Shown here in pieces: positions 34,191-41,759 of a DNA stretch of 64,000 bases. The stretch's first letter is position 1; each line of letters begins with the position of its first letter. The stretch is taken from assembly GCF_001612945.1 (NCBI RefSeq), contig NZ_BDBK01000015.1, positions 62,001 through 126,000 on the forward strand. Reading direction: 5' to 3'. The stretch comes from Nocardia inohanensis NBRC 100128 (GTDB taxonomy: Bacteria; Actinomycetota; Actinomycetes; Mycobacteriales; Mycobacteriaceae). Under the pieces are notes generated by a model that ran no database searches, was not told where the DNA came from, and saw only the letters and a program-made list of their open reading frames with translations. The position numbers and the translations under genes were made by a program.

Positions 34191-34907
34191 CTAGCGAGTG
34201 AAGCTAACTGCGATAGCCATAAAGCTAATGCAGTTAGCCGAACTCGTCAACCCCTGTCGAAGTAATGACCCTGCTCCAGGTCGGCGAGCAGCCCGGGCTG
34301 CACCCAGTCGATGCACGCCCGTCCAGCGATTGGAGCCGTCGCCAGGGTGTCCGGAAACCCTTGTCGCCCGGGCGGTTTCGATGAGCGTGGGAACGAATCC
34401 GTGATCGCCGGCGTCGTGCACGGAGAGTGCGAGCCGGAGCACCGAGGCCCGTACTCCGCGCTCGGTCAGCGCCGAGGCGACCTGCTCCGACGCACCGCGC
34501 AGGGCACCGAGCGGACTGGAATCGGGAGAATCGTCCTCGGTGACCACCCGGCCCTTGGGCAGCAGCGCGGCGGCCGAGGTCATCACCAGCGGCCGATCCG
34601 AACCCGCCAGCGCATCGCCCATCACCTCGATGGCCTGCCGGTCCAGCGCGCACGAGGCCACCAGGTCGGTGTTCGCGGAGATGTTCTCGAAGGCCAGGTG
34701 CACGACGCCGTCGGACGCGGCGGCCCCGGCGCGCAAGCTCTCCGGATCGCGCAGCGACCCGGAGTGCGGTTCGGCTCCCATCGCGGTCAAGGACGCGGCG
34801 GCAGCTTCGGAACGGGCCAGCCCGAGCACCTGATGCCCGGCGTCGAGCAGTTCGCGCACGACGGCGGCACCGATGAAACCGGTTGCCCCGGTGACGAATA
34901 CGCGCAT
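34191..34907 (-). pseudogene. NAD(P)-dependent epimerase/dehydratase, internally deleted and frameshifted
   Basis: The first 180 residues are a normal extended-SDR Rossmann domain, from MRVFVTGATGFIGAAVVREL (AGGAG six bases before the ATG at 34907) to GDGSNRWTGVHRL. Family members then continue for about 80 residues before a conserved end. Here the reading frame continues into unrelated, Arg-rich sequence up to 34191. In the next frame the expected family end, WVQPGLLADLEQGHYF, appears directly and stops at 34247. This fits a deletion of roughly 70-80 codons with a frameshift. The product is probably non-functional. Confidence 0.8.
34203..34238. promoter_or_regulatory. Inverted-repeat operator upstream of the hydrolase-TetR operon
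   Basis: GCTAACTGC at 34203-34211 and GCAGTTAGC at 34230-34238 are exact inverted complements. Each also lies in a local near-palindrome (34203-34217 and 34224-34238) of the form GCTAA-N5-wTAGC. The site starts 22 bases before the hydrolase ATG. Its likely ligand is the TetR protein encoded in the same operon. Confidence 0.6.
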
Positions 34908-35039
34908 GTGGAGCTCCTGTACGAAAGAAGTGGAATTCCGCCCGGCAAGTCGGCGGGGCGGTACTTCCACTCTCGATCCGAACCGTGCCGAGTGTCCAAG
35001 ACCCGTTCCGCAGCACGCAATACCGCTCAGGCATCGCCA

Positions 35040-35488
35040 CAGGTAAGAGCACCGTCCGTTGGTCCACCAACATCATCATCACGCCCGCCGTGCGGGAGCT
35101 GGCCCGGCTGCGTCCCGACGCCGAAATCCACACTCGTCACCTCGATTTCGGCGATCCCCGCCCGGCCCTGCTCGACCACCGCGTCGACGCGGTCGTCACC
35201 CGCCTCCCCTTCGCCACCGATGCCCTGCGCGTCACCGTCCTCTACGACGAACCCCGCGCCCTGCTCATCGCCCGCGCCCATCCTTTGGCGGATCGGGCAG
35301 TGCTGACCCTGGACGACATCGCCGACGAACCCCTGACCCGTCTCGCCGATCCGGACTGGAATGCCTTCTGGCGCATCGATCCGCGCCCCGACGGCCGAGC
35401 CGCCCCCGACAGTCCCCTGATCGAAACCCTCGAGGACAAACTCGAACTCATCGCCGCGGGCAAGGCCGCGACCATCGTCCGTGACCGC
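35040..35488 (+). pseudogene. LysR-family regulator fragment (effector-binding domain only)
   Basis: From about 35060 the translation reads as the effector domain of a LysR regulator, from WSTNIIITPAVRELARLRP through DPRPALLDHRVDAVVTRLPF to LIAAGKAATIV. There is no helix-turn-helix: the first 90 residues of a LysR protein are absent and the upstream bases encode nothing similar. The C-terminal 50-60 residues are also gone, because the fragment runs into the end of the acyl-CoA ligase gene. It is divergent from the damaged epimerase gene, the usual arrangement of such a pair. Confidence 0.75.
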
Positions 35489-37111
35489 TCAGTTCTGCTG
35501 CGGCAGCCGGGTTTTCAACAGCTTGCCGGTGGCATTGCGGGGGAGGCTGTCGAGGAAGACGAACTCCTTGGGGATCTTGTAGCGCTCCAGGGCGGCGCCC
35601 AGATGGTCCTTCAGGTCCTGCGCGCTGGGTTCGGCCCGGCCGGCGGCGGTGACCAGGTAGGCCCGCAGCACCTGGCCGTATTCGGGGTGCGCGATGCCCG
35701 TTACCGCAACCTCGGCGATGGCGGGATGGGTGGCCAGCGCGTTCTCGACCTCGCCGGGATAGATGTTCTCGCCGCCGGAGACGATCATGTCGTCGTCACG
35801 GCCGTCGATATAGAGGCGACCGGCGGCGTCGAAATGGCCCATATCGCCGGTATTGAGGTGGCCGTCGACGACTTCCTTGGCGGCCGGGTCGCCGGCGGGA
35901 TCCGGTGTGTAGCCGTGGAATCCGATGCCGCCCCGTATGAAGATGGTGCCGGTCTCGCCGGTCCGCGCGGGGGTGCGGTCGGCGCGCAGGATCCGGATGG
36001 ACACCCCGATCGCGGGTCTGCCGGCGGTTTTCGGGGCGCGGCGAAGATCGTCGGGTGCGGCGATGCTGATGATGCCCGCTTCGGTGGACCCGTAGCCGTT
36101 GAGCAGAATCGGCCCGAAGGCATCGATGAAGCGGGAGACCGTGGTGGGGGTGATGGGGGCCGCACCGGTCACCGCCAGCCGGAGCGATCGGGTGACATAC
36201 CGTTTCCGCTGCTCCTCGGGTACGTCCAGGAGCCGCTGGAGCATGACCGGAACGCCGAAGAAGACGGTGGCACCGTGCTTTTCGATGGCGGCCAGCGCGC
36301 CCGCGGGATCGAAGCGGCGATGGCACAGTACGGTGGCGCCGACGGTGAGCGCGCCGACCAGTGCGGCGACGCCGAAGCCGTGGAAGAACGGCGGGCCGAT
36401 CAATGCGATGTCCTTGCGGGACAGGCGCATGGTGGCCATGGCGGTGGCCGCCAGTTCGACCAGTGCCCGGCGTGGGATCGGCCGCGAAACCCCTTTGGCC
36501 ACACCGGTAGTGCCGGAGGTGAGCATGGTGAAGTGCGCCGCCGAATGCTGCGGCGGTGGGGCGGGATGCGTTTCGGTGGCGAGGCTGTCCAGGGTCGCGC
36601 CCGTCGTGGCGGATTCGGTCCAGGCGGTGATGCGCAGGCCCGGGAAGTTCGCCGCGCTGATCGCGTCCTCGTACTCGGCATCGTGGATGAGCACCTCGGG
36701 CCGATGCCTGGCGAGGATGCGTTCCAATTGTTGTTGCGGCAGTTCGGTATTGAGCAGCACGATCTCGCTGCCGAGCTGGGAGGCGGCGAGGATCCCTTCG
36801 ACGAACCCGCGGTGATTGCGGCACAGGACGGCCACCACGCGGGGTTTGCCGCCCGCGCGGGCATACAGCGCGGCGGCGATGGCGGCGGCGCGGATGCGTA
36901 ATCGCCCATAGGTGAGCACGCCCAGTTCATCGATGACGGCGGGGTGCGCGGGCGTGCGAATCGCGTTCACGGCCAGCAGGGTCGCCGGCGTCGGACCGTA
37001 CTGCCATGCGGCAGCGGCGAATTCGGGTATCCGGCGGACATCCCCGATTCGCACCAGGCCCGAGGTGGCGGCGGCACGCGCGGCATCGAGCCACGAGATG
37101 TCATTCGGCAC
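35489..37111 (-). CDS. Acyl-CoA synthetase (FadD-type, AMP-binding enzyme)
   Basis: A 540-residue ANL-superfamily ligase that activates a carboxylic acid with ATP and then coenzyme A. Motifs include MLTSGTTGVAKGV (P-loop), NGYGSTE, YIDGRDDDMIVSGGENIYP (hinge and A8) and PRNATGKLLKTR with the catalytic lysine. The fatty or aromatic acid used is not evident. It starts 10 bases inside the end of the SDR gene upstream and belongs to a three-gene operon TetR-SDR-FadD. Confidence 0.94.
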   Translation of the reverse strand: MPNDISWLDAARAAATSGLVRIGDVRRIPEFAAAAWQYGPTPATLLAVNAIRTPAHPAVIDELGVLTYGRLRIRAAAIAAALYARAGGKPRVVAVLCRNHRGFVEGILAASQLGSEIVLLNTELPQQQLERILARHRPEVLIHDAEYEDAISAANFPGLRITAWTESATTGATLDSLATETHPAPPPQHSAAHFTMLTSGTTGVAKGVSRPIPRRALVELAATAMATMRLSRKDIALIGPPFFHGFGVAALVGALTVGATVLCHRRFDPAGALAAIEKHGATVFFGVPVMLQRLLDVPEEQRKRYVTRSLRLAVTGAAPITPTTVSRFIDAFGPILLNGYGSTEAGIISIAAPDDLRRAPKTAGRPAIGVSIRILRADRTPARTGETGTIFIRGGIGFHGYTPDPAGDPAAKEVVDGHLNTGDMGHFDAAGRLYIDGRDDDMIVSGGENIYPGEVENALATHPAIAEVAVTGIAHPEYGQVLRAYLVTAAGRAEPSAQDLKDHLGAALERYKIPKEFVFLDSLPRNATGKLLKTRLPQQN

Positions 37112-38048
37112 GGTCGCCTCCGGCCCGTACCCGGTCGAGGGAGACCTGGGTGTCGCCCAGCTTCCGGTAGATACCGCCGATCACGATGTCCAGCGGGGTG
37201 CGCAGCGGCGGCACCAGTACCGAGCTCAGGTAGCCGTAGGCCGGTGCGAGCGTACGAGGTTTGGCCACAACGGCTTTCGCGATCACCCGGGCCGCCTGCT
37301 CCGGACTCTGCCCGGGTAGCGCCCCCATCCACCGGCTCGGCGCACTCATCCTGGTGTGCATGAGACCGGCGTAAATGCTGGTCAGCGTGACCCCATCGGT
37401 CCGAGCCTCCATGGCGACCGCTCGAATCCACCAGTCGAAGGCCGCTTTGGACGACAAATAGAAACCCCACTTCGGAACCACGGGAAACATAACGCCCACC
37501 GTGCTCATGTTCACGATGTGCCCGTGGCCCGCCGACCGCATGCCCGGCAGCAGTGCGAGTGTCAATCGCATCGGTCCGAGATAGTTCGCACTTGTGGTGG
37601 ACACCAAGTCTTTCGGGCGGTTGTACGACAGGTGTATCGAACGCCGCAATGACTTACCGGCATTGTGCACAAGGACTTCCGGCGCTCCGTACTCCTCGGT
37701 GATCTGCTCCGCGAAGTCCGCAATCGATTGCTCATCTGCCAGATCCAGTTGCAGTGCAACAGCTTTACCGCCCTCGGCGCGGATCTCGGAGGCCACCTGT
37801 TCGAGTTGTCCGATGGAGCGCGCACCGAGGATCACCGTCGCCCCGGCGGCGGCGAACAAGCGCGCGGTCGCCTCACCCACCCCATAAGAAGCACCGGTAA
37901 CAACGACGACCCGGCCGTCCACGCTCTTGCGCAATTGCCGCAGGTCACGCAGTCCGCGCGGCCCGATCGCCCAGTCGATGGCCTGCCCGAGCGGTCCGGC
38001 GGCCAGTGCATTGTCGGCGCGCCCCCGCGCGCTGGGATGTTCGGTCAT
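37101..38048 (-). CDS. Short-chain dehydrogenase/reductase (SDR)
   Basis: A classic SDR of about 315 residues. An N-terminal extension of about 45 residues precedes the cofactor motif TGASYGVGEATA. NAG (in VLVHNAGKS), the catalytic serine in NMSTVGVMFP and YLSSK follow. The C-terminal tail after residue 240 is long and hydrophobic near the end, suggesting membrane association. The ATG at 38048 overlaps the TetR stop (TGATG); a GTG three bases earlier is possible. It may work with the acyl-CoA ligase in a lipid pathway. Confidence 0.92.
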   Translation of the reverse strand: MTEHPSARGRADNALAAGPLGQAIDWAIGPRGLRDLRQLRKSVDGRVVVVTGASYGVGEATARLFAAAGATVILGARSIGQLEQVASEIRAEGGKAVALQLDLADEQSIADFAEQITEEYGAPEVLVHNAGKSLRRSIHLSYNRPKDLVSTTSANYLGPMRLTLALLPGMRSAGHGHIVNMSTVGVMFPVVPKWGFYLSSKAAFDWWIRAVAMEARTDGVTLTSIYAGLMHTRMSAPSRWMGALPGQSPEQAARVIAKAVVAKPRTLAPAYGYLSSVLVPPLRTPLDIVIGGIYRKLGDTQVSLDRVRAGGDRAE

Positions 38049-38680
38049 CACGAATCCTTCGAATCGCCGTTGCCGGAGAGGGCGGCGATCATCCGCTTGG
38101 ATGGCCGCAGTGCCGAATCTTGTTGCAGCGCGGCCAGAATGAACGCCGGAAAGGCGGCAGTGATCAGCCCGCGCAATTGCTCCCGGTCGAGCAGCCCGTC
38201 GCGCACCCAGCGCGCGATCAGATCCTCGATCGCGGCCAGTCCCGAACTCATGGCGGCATCGAGCACCGGCGACGGCGGCCCCTCCACGGCTTCCATGACG
38301 AACGCGCTGATCATGCGATTGCGATACCGATCCCGCAGACCCCGGATCTCCTCGTCGGGCACATTGACCATCAGGCTCAGAAACACCTGCGGCTGCTGCT
38401 CGGCCGAATCGAGCACGATGTCGATCCCGCGCTGCAATCGCCCGAGCACGGGCCCGCGCAGATCCTGCAATTGCTCCCAGAATCCGTCGAAAACGGCCGC
38501 GACGGCTTCCAGATACACCCCGCGCTTGCCGCCGAAGTAGTAGTTCACCGACCCGACAGCCGTCCCCGCCCTGGTGGTGATCTCCTCCAGCGAGACCTCT
38601 TCGTACCGCTTGTCACCGAACAGTTCCACGGCCGCCGCGAGAATATCGGCCCGCGACCGTTTGCCCCGGCTGTTGCCCAC
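38048..38680 (-). CDS. TetR-family transcriptional regulator
   Basis: A 210-residue repressor. The helix-turn-helix is in VSLEEITTRAGTAVGSVNYYFGGKRGVYLEAV (residues about 29-60), with a helical ligand domain after it. It is the first gene of an operon with an SDR and an acyl-CoA ligase, so it probably senses an acyl or lipid ligand. A perfect 19-base palindrome lies 32 bases before its start and is the likely autoregulatory site. Confidence 0.92.
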   Translation of the reverse strand: MGNSRGKRSRADILAAAVELFGDKRYEEVSLEEITTRAGTAVGSVNYYFGGKRGVYLEAVAAVFDGFWEQLQDLRGPVLGRLQRGIDIVLDSAEQQPQVFLSLMVNVPDEEIRGLRDRYRNRMISAFVMEAVEGPPSPVLDAAMSSGLAAIEDLIARWVRDGLLDREQLRGLITAAFPAFILAALQQDSALRPSKRMIAALSGNGDSKDS

Positions 38681-38711
38681 GACCAGCTCCTTTGCCGGAC
38701 TTTCAATCAGA

Positions 38712-38730
38712 TTTCCAATCAGATTGGAAA
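38712..38730. promoter_or_regulatory. Palindromic operator upstream of the TetR-SDR-FadD operon
   Basis: TTTCCAATCAGATTGGAAA is a perfect palindrome with 9-base arms and one central base. A partial repeat (TTTCAATCAGA) lies just before it at 38701-38711. It is immediately upstream of the TetR gene and opposite to the response-regulator gene's end, so it is most likely bound by that TetR protein. Confidence 0.65.
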
Positions 38731-38761
38731 AGTGAGACCGACAGTAACCCCTACCGAGCGT

Positions 38762-39409
38762 CTACGGCAATACCCGGCCGAGCCCCAGTACGGCGAGACG
38801 GACGCGGTTCGAAGCGCCGGTCTTGGCCATCAGATTGGTGATGTGCGTCTTCACGGTAGTGACGCCGACGTGCAGGCGATCGGCGATCTCGGTGTTCGAC
38901 AGACCCGCCGAGACCAGTCCGAGCACTTCTCGTTCGCGCACGGTGAGCCCGGGCGGTGCTGTGGGGGAGTGGGTTTCATCGGTGGCTCGCGCGGTGACGG
39001 CCGAATGCACCACGCGCCGTAGCACTTCCGGTGAGAAGGGATGGTCACCGGCGGCGGCCCGGCGTATCCCGGACAGCAGGTCCTCGGGCGAGGCGTCCTT
39101 CAGCAGGAATCCGCACGCGCCCGCGGCCAGCGCCGGATAGAGGTGATCGTCATCGTCGAAGGTGGTCAGCACCACCACCCGGGCGGCGGGGCGAGCGGCC
39201 AGAATCCGCTCGGTAGCCCGGATCCCGTCCATGCCGGGCATACGCAGATCCATCAGTACCACGTCGGGCAGCAGTAGGGCGTCCATGCGCACGGCATCGC
39301 CGCCGGTCGCGGCCTCGCCGACCACCTCGAGATCGGCCGCGGTCTGGCACAGCATGCGCAATCCGGCCCGGACCAGCTGCTGATCGTCGACCACCAGCAC
39401 CCTGATCAT
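38762..39409 (-). CDS. NarL/LuxR-type response regulator
   Basis: A 215-residue regulator. The receiver domain begins with MIRVLVVDDQQLVRAGLRML; its phosphorylation site is the Asp in DVVLMDLRMPGMDG, followed by the conserved TTFDDDD and LLKDASP segments. A LuxR-type helix-turn-helix closes the protein (LTVREREVLGLVSAGLSNTEIADRL and VKTHITNLMAKTG). Its ATG overlaps the stop of the kinase gene as ATGA. The genes it controls are not evident here. Confidence 0.94.
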   Translation of the reverse strand: MIRVLVVDDQQLVRAGLRMLCQTAADLEVVGEAATGGDAVRMDALLLPDVVLMDLRMPGMDGIRATERILAARPAARVVVLTTFDDDDHLYPALAAGACGFLLKDASPEDLLSGIRRAAAGDHPFSPEVLRRVVHSAVTARATDETHSPTAPPGLTVREREVLGLVSAGLSNTEIADRLHVGVTTVKTHITNLMAKTGASNRVRLAVLGLGRVLP

Positions 39410-40554
39410 GCCGCCACCCGCGATCGCATCGGAAGGTGCGCGGTGATCAGCCAGCCGCCCTCGGACGATCCGGCCGAGAAGCTCCCGCCCAGCAATTCGA
39501 CCCGCTCCCGCAGACCGATCAAACCCACTCCGTGCCACGAGCTTTCATGGCCGCGCGTTCGACCACCGCGATCACGAAGGGTGAAATTCACAGTGCCCTC
39601 GGACATCCGCACTTCGAGCCGCGCTCGTGCACCGGGGCCCGCGTGCTTGCTGGTGTTGGCCAACCCCTCCTGCGCCAGCCTGAGCAGGGTCAATGCCGTC
39701 AAGGCGTCCACTTCCGCGATATCCGGATCGATATCGGCCTCGACGCCGACACCCAGCCCGCGCGCCCGCTCCGTGGCCGTATCGAGCGCCTCCGCCAAAT
39801 CGGCAGGCGCGATGAAGGATTCGTCATTGCCGTTCGGATCCCGCAGGATCGTCACCAGCTTCCGCAGATCGACCAGCGTCTGCCGTCCGCTGGAGTGAAT
39901 TTCGTCGAGCACTTGCAGCACCTCACCCGGTGCATCGGGCAGCGCATGCCGTGCGATCCCCACCCGCAGCACGGTCGAGGACACGTGATGGGCGATGAGA
40001 TCGTGCAATTCGCGCGCGATCGCCGTGCGCTCCACCGCCCGCGCGGCCGCGACCTCGGATGCCCGCCGCTGCGCGATCTCCCGGGCCTGTGCTTCGGCCC
40101 GTGCGGCATTCGCCCGTGCGGTGCCCAGCAAATGCCCGATGAGCAGCGGCAATCCGGCCATCACCAGCGCCCGGTACCCGGTCGCCGCGAGGCTGTCGCC
40201 GGGGTGCGTCAGATAGGCCCCGGCGAGCGCCACGGCGGCGAACCACGGCGCGCGCCCACTCGTCCGCGCGGCGAGTTCGGTGAGCGCGATGGCCGCGCCC
40301 ACCTTCGCCACCACCGGCCCGGTGTGCCCGAATTCGAAGCCCAGCAGCAGCACTCCGGTGGCGGCCAGCGAGGTGAGCAGCGGATAGCGGATCCCGCCGA
40401 CCGTCACCAGCACCGAGGTCAGCGCGATCGCCCAGTCGATCGGATCGGCGGTACGGGTCAGCAGCGCCAGGCATCCGGCGGCGAGGGTGACGAGCACCAG
40501 CAGTCGCGCCGGTATCGATCGGGCGCCGAGCAGCCATTCGATCCCACGGCTCAT
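39406..40554 (-). CDS. Sensor histidine kinase (NarX/DesK-like, HisKA_3 type)
   Basis: A 382-residue membrane kinase. The N-terminal 150 residues have five or six hydrophobic spans without a large outer domain, so the signal is probably membrane-related. The dimerisation/phosphoacceptor motif is ARELHDLIAHHVSS near residue 190, with the autophosphorylated histidine in ELHD. The ATPase domain has the N box QEGLANTSKHAG and a G box (GVGLIGLRERVELLGG). It is coupled to the response regulator. I chose the ATG at 40554 (GGAG nine bases upstream) over a GTG at 40569. Confidence 0.93.
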   Translation of the reverse strand: MSRGIEWLLGARSIPARLLVLVTLAAGCLALLTRTADPIDWAIALTSVLVTVGGIRYPLLTSLAATGVLLLGFEFGHTGPVVAKVGAAIALTELAARTSGRAPWFAAVALAGAYLTHPGDSLAATGYRALVMAGLPLLIGHLLGTARANAARAEAQAREIAQRRASEVAAARAVERTAIARELHDLIAHHVSSTVLRVGIARHALPDAPGEVLQVLDEIHSSGRQTLVDLRKLVTILRDPNGNDESFIAPADLAEALDTATERARGLGVGVEADIDPDIAEVDALTALTLLRLAQEGLANTSKHAGPGARARLEVRMSEGTVNFTLRDRGGRTRGHESSWHGVGLIGLRERVELLGGSFSAGSSEGGWLITAHLPMRSRVAA

Positions 40555-40698
40555 TCCCGATGACTCCACGAATCACATGATGCCCGTCGCGCCCACCCGT
40601 CATCTCCTCCCCGAGTAGGAGACGCCTCCACCTCGAGGCCGCGAAGTGCAGCCGGCGGTCGGATCCACCAGCCGCGCTCGGCCACGACAGTGAAAGCC

Positions 40699-41649
40699 AT
40701 GAGCAACGACATCGACAGCCCGCCCACCGCCGACCACCGGAAGCCCAGCCGCCGCGCCCTGCTCGGCTGGACCGCGGGCGGCCTGGCAGCCGGTGCCGCA
40801 GCCGGATTGGCGGGCGGCATCGCCCTCGGCGCGGACTCCAACCCGCCCCGCCCCAGCTCCGGCCGTCGCCGTTTCGAGCACAAGGTCGTGCTCATCACCG
40901 GCGCGACCTCAGGCATCGGCGCGGCCGCGGCCCGTCAATTCGCCGCCGAAGGCGCCCGGGTAGCGTTCTGCGGTCGTCGTGAAAACCTGGGCCGCGCAGT
41001 CGAATCCGAAATCCGCGCCGCGGGCGGCGAAGCCACCTACATGCGCGCCGACGTCCAGATCGAATCCGACGTCCGCGATTTCGTCGATGCCGCCGTCCAC
41101 CGCTACAACGGCCTCGACGTCGCCTTCAACAACGCCGGCATCACCATCCAGAAGAAACTCCACGAGTACGCCACCGCAGACTTCGACCGAGTCCTGGCCA
41201 CCAACCTGCGCGGCTCGTTCCTGGCCATGAAATACCAAGTCCCCCACATGATCCGCGCCGGCGGCGGCACCATCGTGGTCACCTCGTCGAGCAATGCCCT
41301 CGCCACCGACGCGGGCCGCGCCGCCTACACCGCCAGCAAGCGCGCTCTGGTCGGCCTCGTCCAATCCGCCGCCCTCGACTACGCGGCCGACAACATCCGG
41401 GTGAACACCCTCATCCCCGGCACCACGGACACCGAACTGGTCTGGCGGGCGGCGGGCTTGGAATCCATCCCCGCCGAAGCCCGTCAGGTCTTCCTCAAAC
41501 AGTGGGCCGGCTCCAATGTCCCCGGCCTGGGCCGGTTGGCCACCCCCGAGGAAATAGCCGCCTTCGCCCTCACCCTGGCCTCCCCCGAACACCCCTACCT
41601 GACCGGCGCACAACTGGTCATAGACGGCGGTAAAACCGCCCACGCCTGA
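40699..41649 (+). CDS. Short-chain dehydrogenase/reductase with N-terminal Tat-like signal
   Basis: A 316-residue SDR whose first 60 residues look like a Tat signal (KPSRRALLGWTAGG, hydrophobic Ala/Gly core, ALGADSN). The catalytic domain has the cofactor motif TGATSGIGAAAA, NNAG, a serine in TSSSNALA and the YTASK motif. It resembles glucose/3-oxoacyl-ACP-type reductases. Few SDRs are exported, so the signal is unusual. I use the ATG at 40699; a GTG three codons earlier is possible. It is divergent from the two-component system. Confidence 0.88.
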   Translation: MSNDIDSPPTADHRKPSRRALLGWTAGGLAAGAAAGLAGGIALGADSNPPRPSSGRRRFEHKVVLITGATSGIGAAAARQFAAEGARVAFCGRRENLGRAVESEIRAAGGEATYMRADVQIESDVRDFVDAAVHRYNGLDVAFNNAGITIQKKLHEYATADFDRVLATNLRGSFLAMKYQVPHMIRAGGGTIVVTSSSNALATDAGRAAYTASKRALVGLVQSAALDYAADNIRVNTLIPGTTDTELVWRAAGLESIPAEARQVFLKQWAGSNVPGLGRLATPEEIAAFALTLASPEHPYLTGAQLVIDGGKTAHA

Positions 41650-41718
41650 ATATTTCCGCAGGTGAGAGGGTGTTCGCTGCCGGTGAACAAGACCGCGGAA
41701 CAACGGGGCGGGGGTGGG

Positions 41719-41741
41719 GGTTGACTGGGTAACGCTCAACC
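41719..41741. promoter_or_regulatory. HAIR-like inverted repeat upstream of lon
   Basis: GTTGACT-N7-GCTCAAC has the seven-base spacing of the HspR-associated HAIR element (CTTGAGT-N7-ACTCAAG) and agrees at 10 of 14 defined bases. The outer arms GGTTGA/TCAACC are an exact inverted repeat. It lies immediately before the lon start. In Streptomyces lon belongs to the HspR regulon, which makes this plausible. Confidence 0.4.
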
Positions 41742-41759
41742 TTGGAAGGGGTCGAAGAC

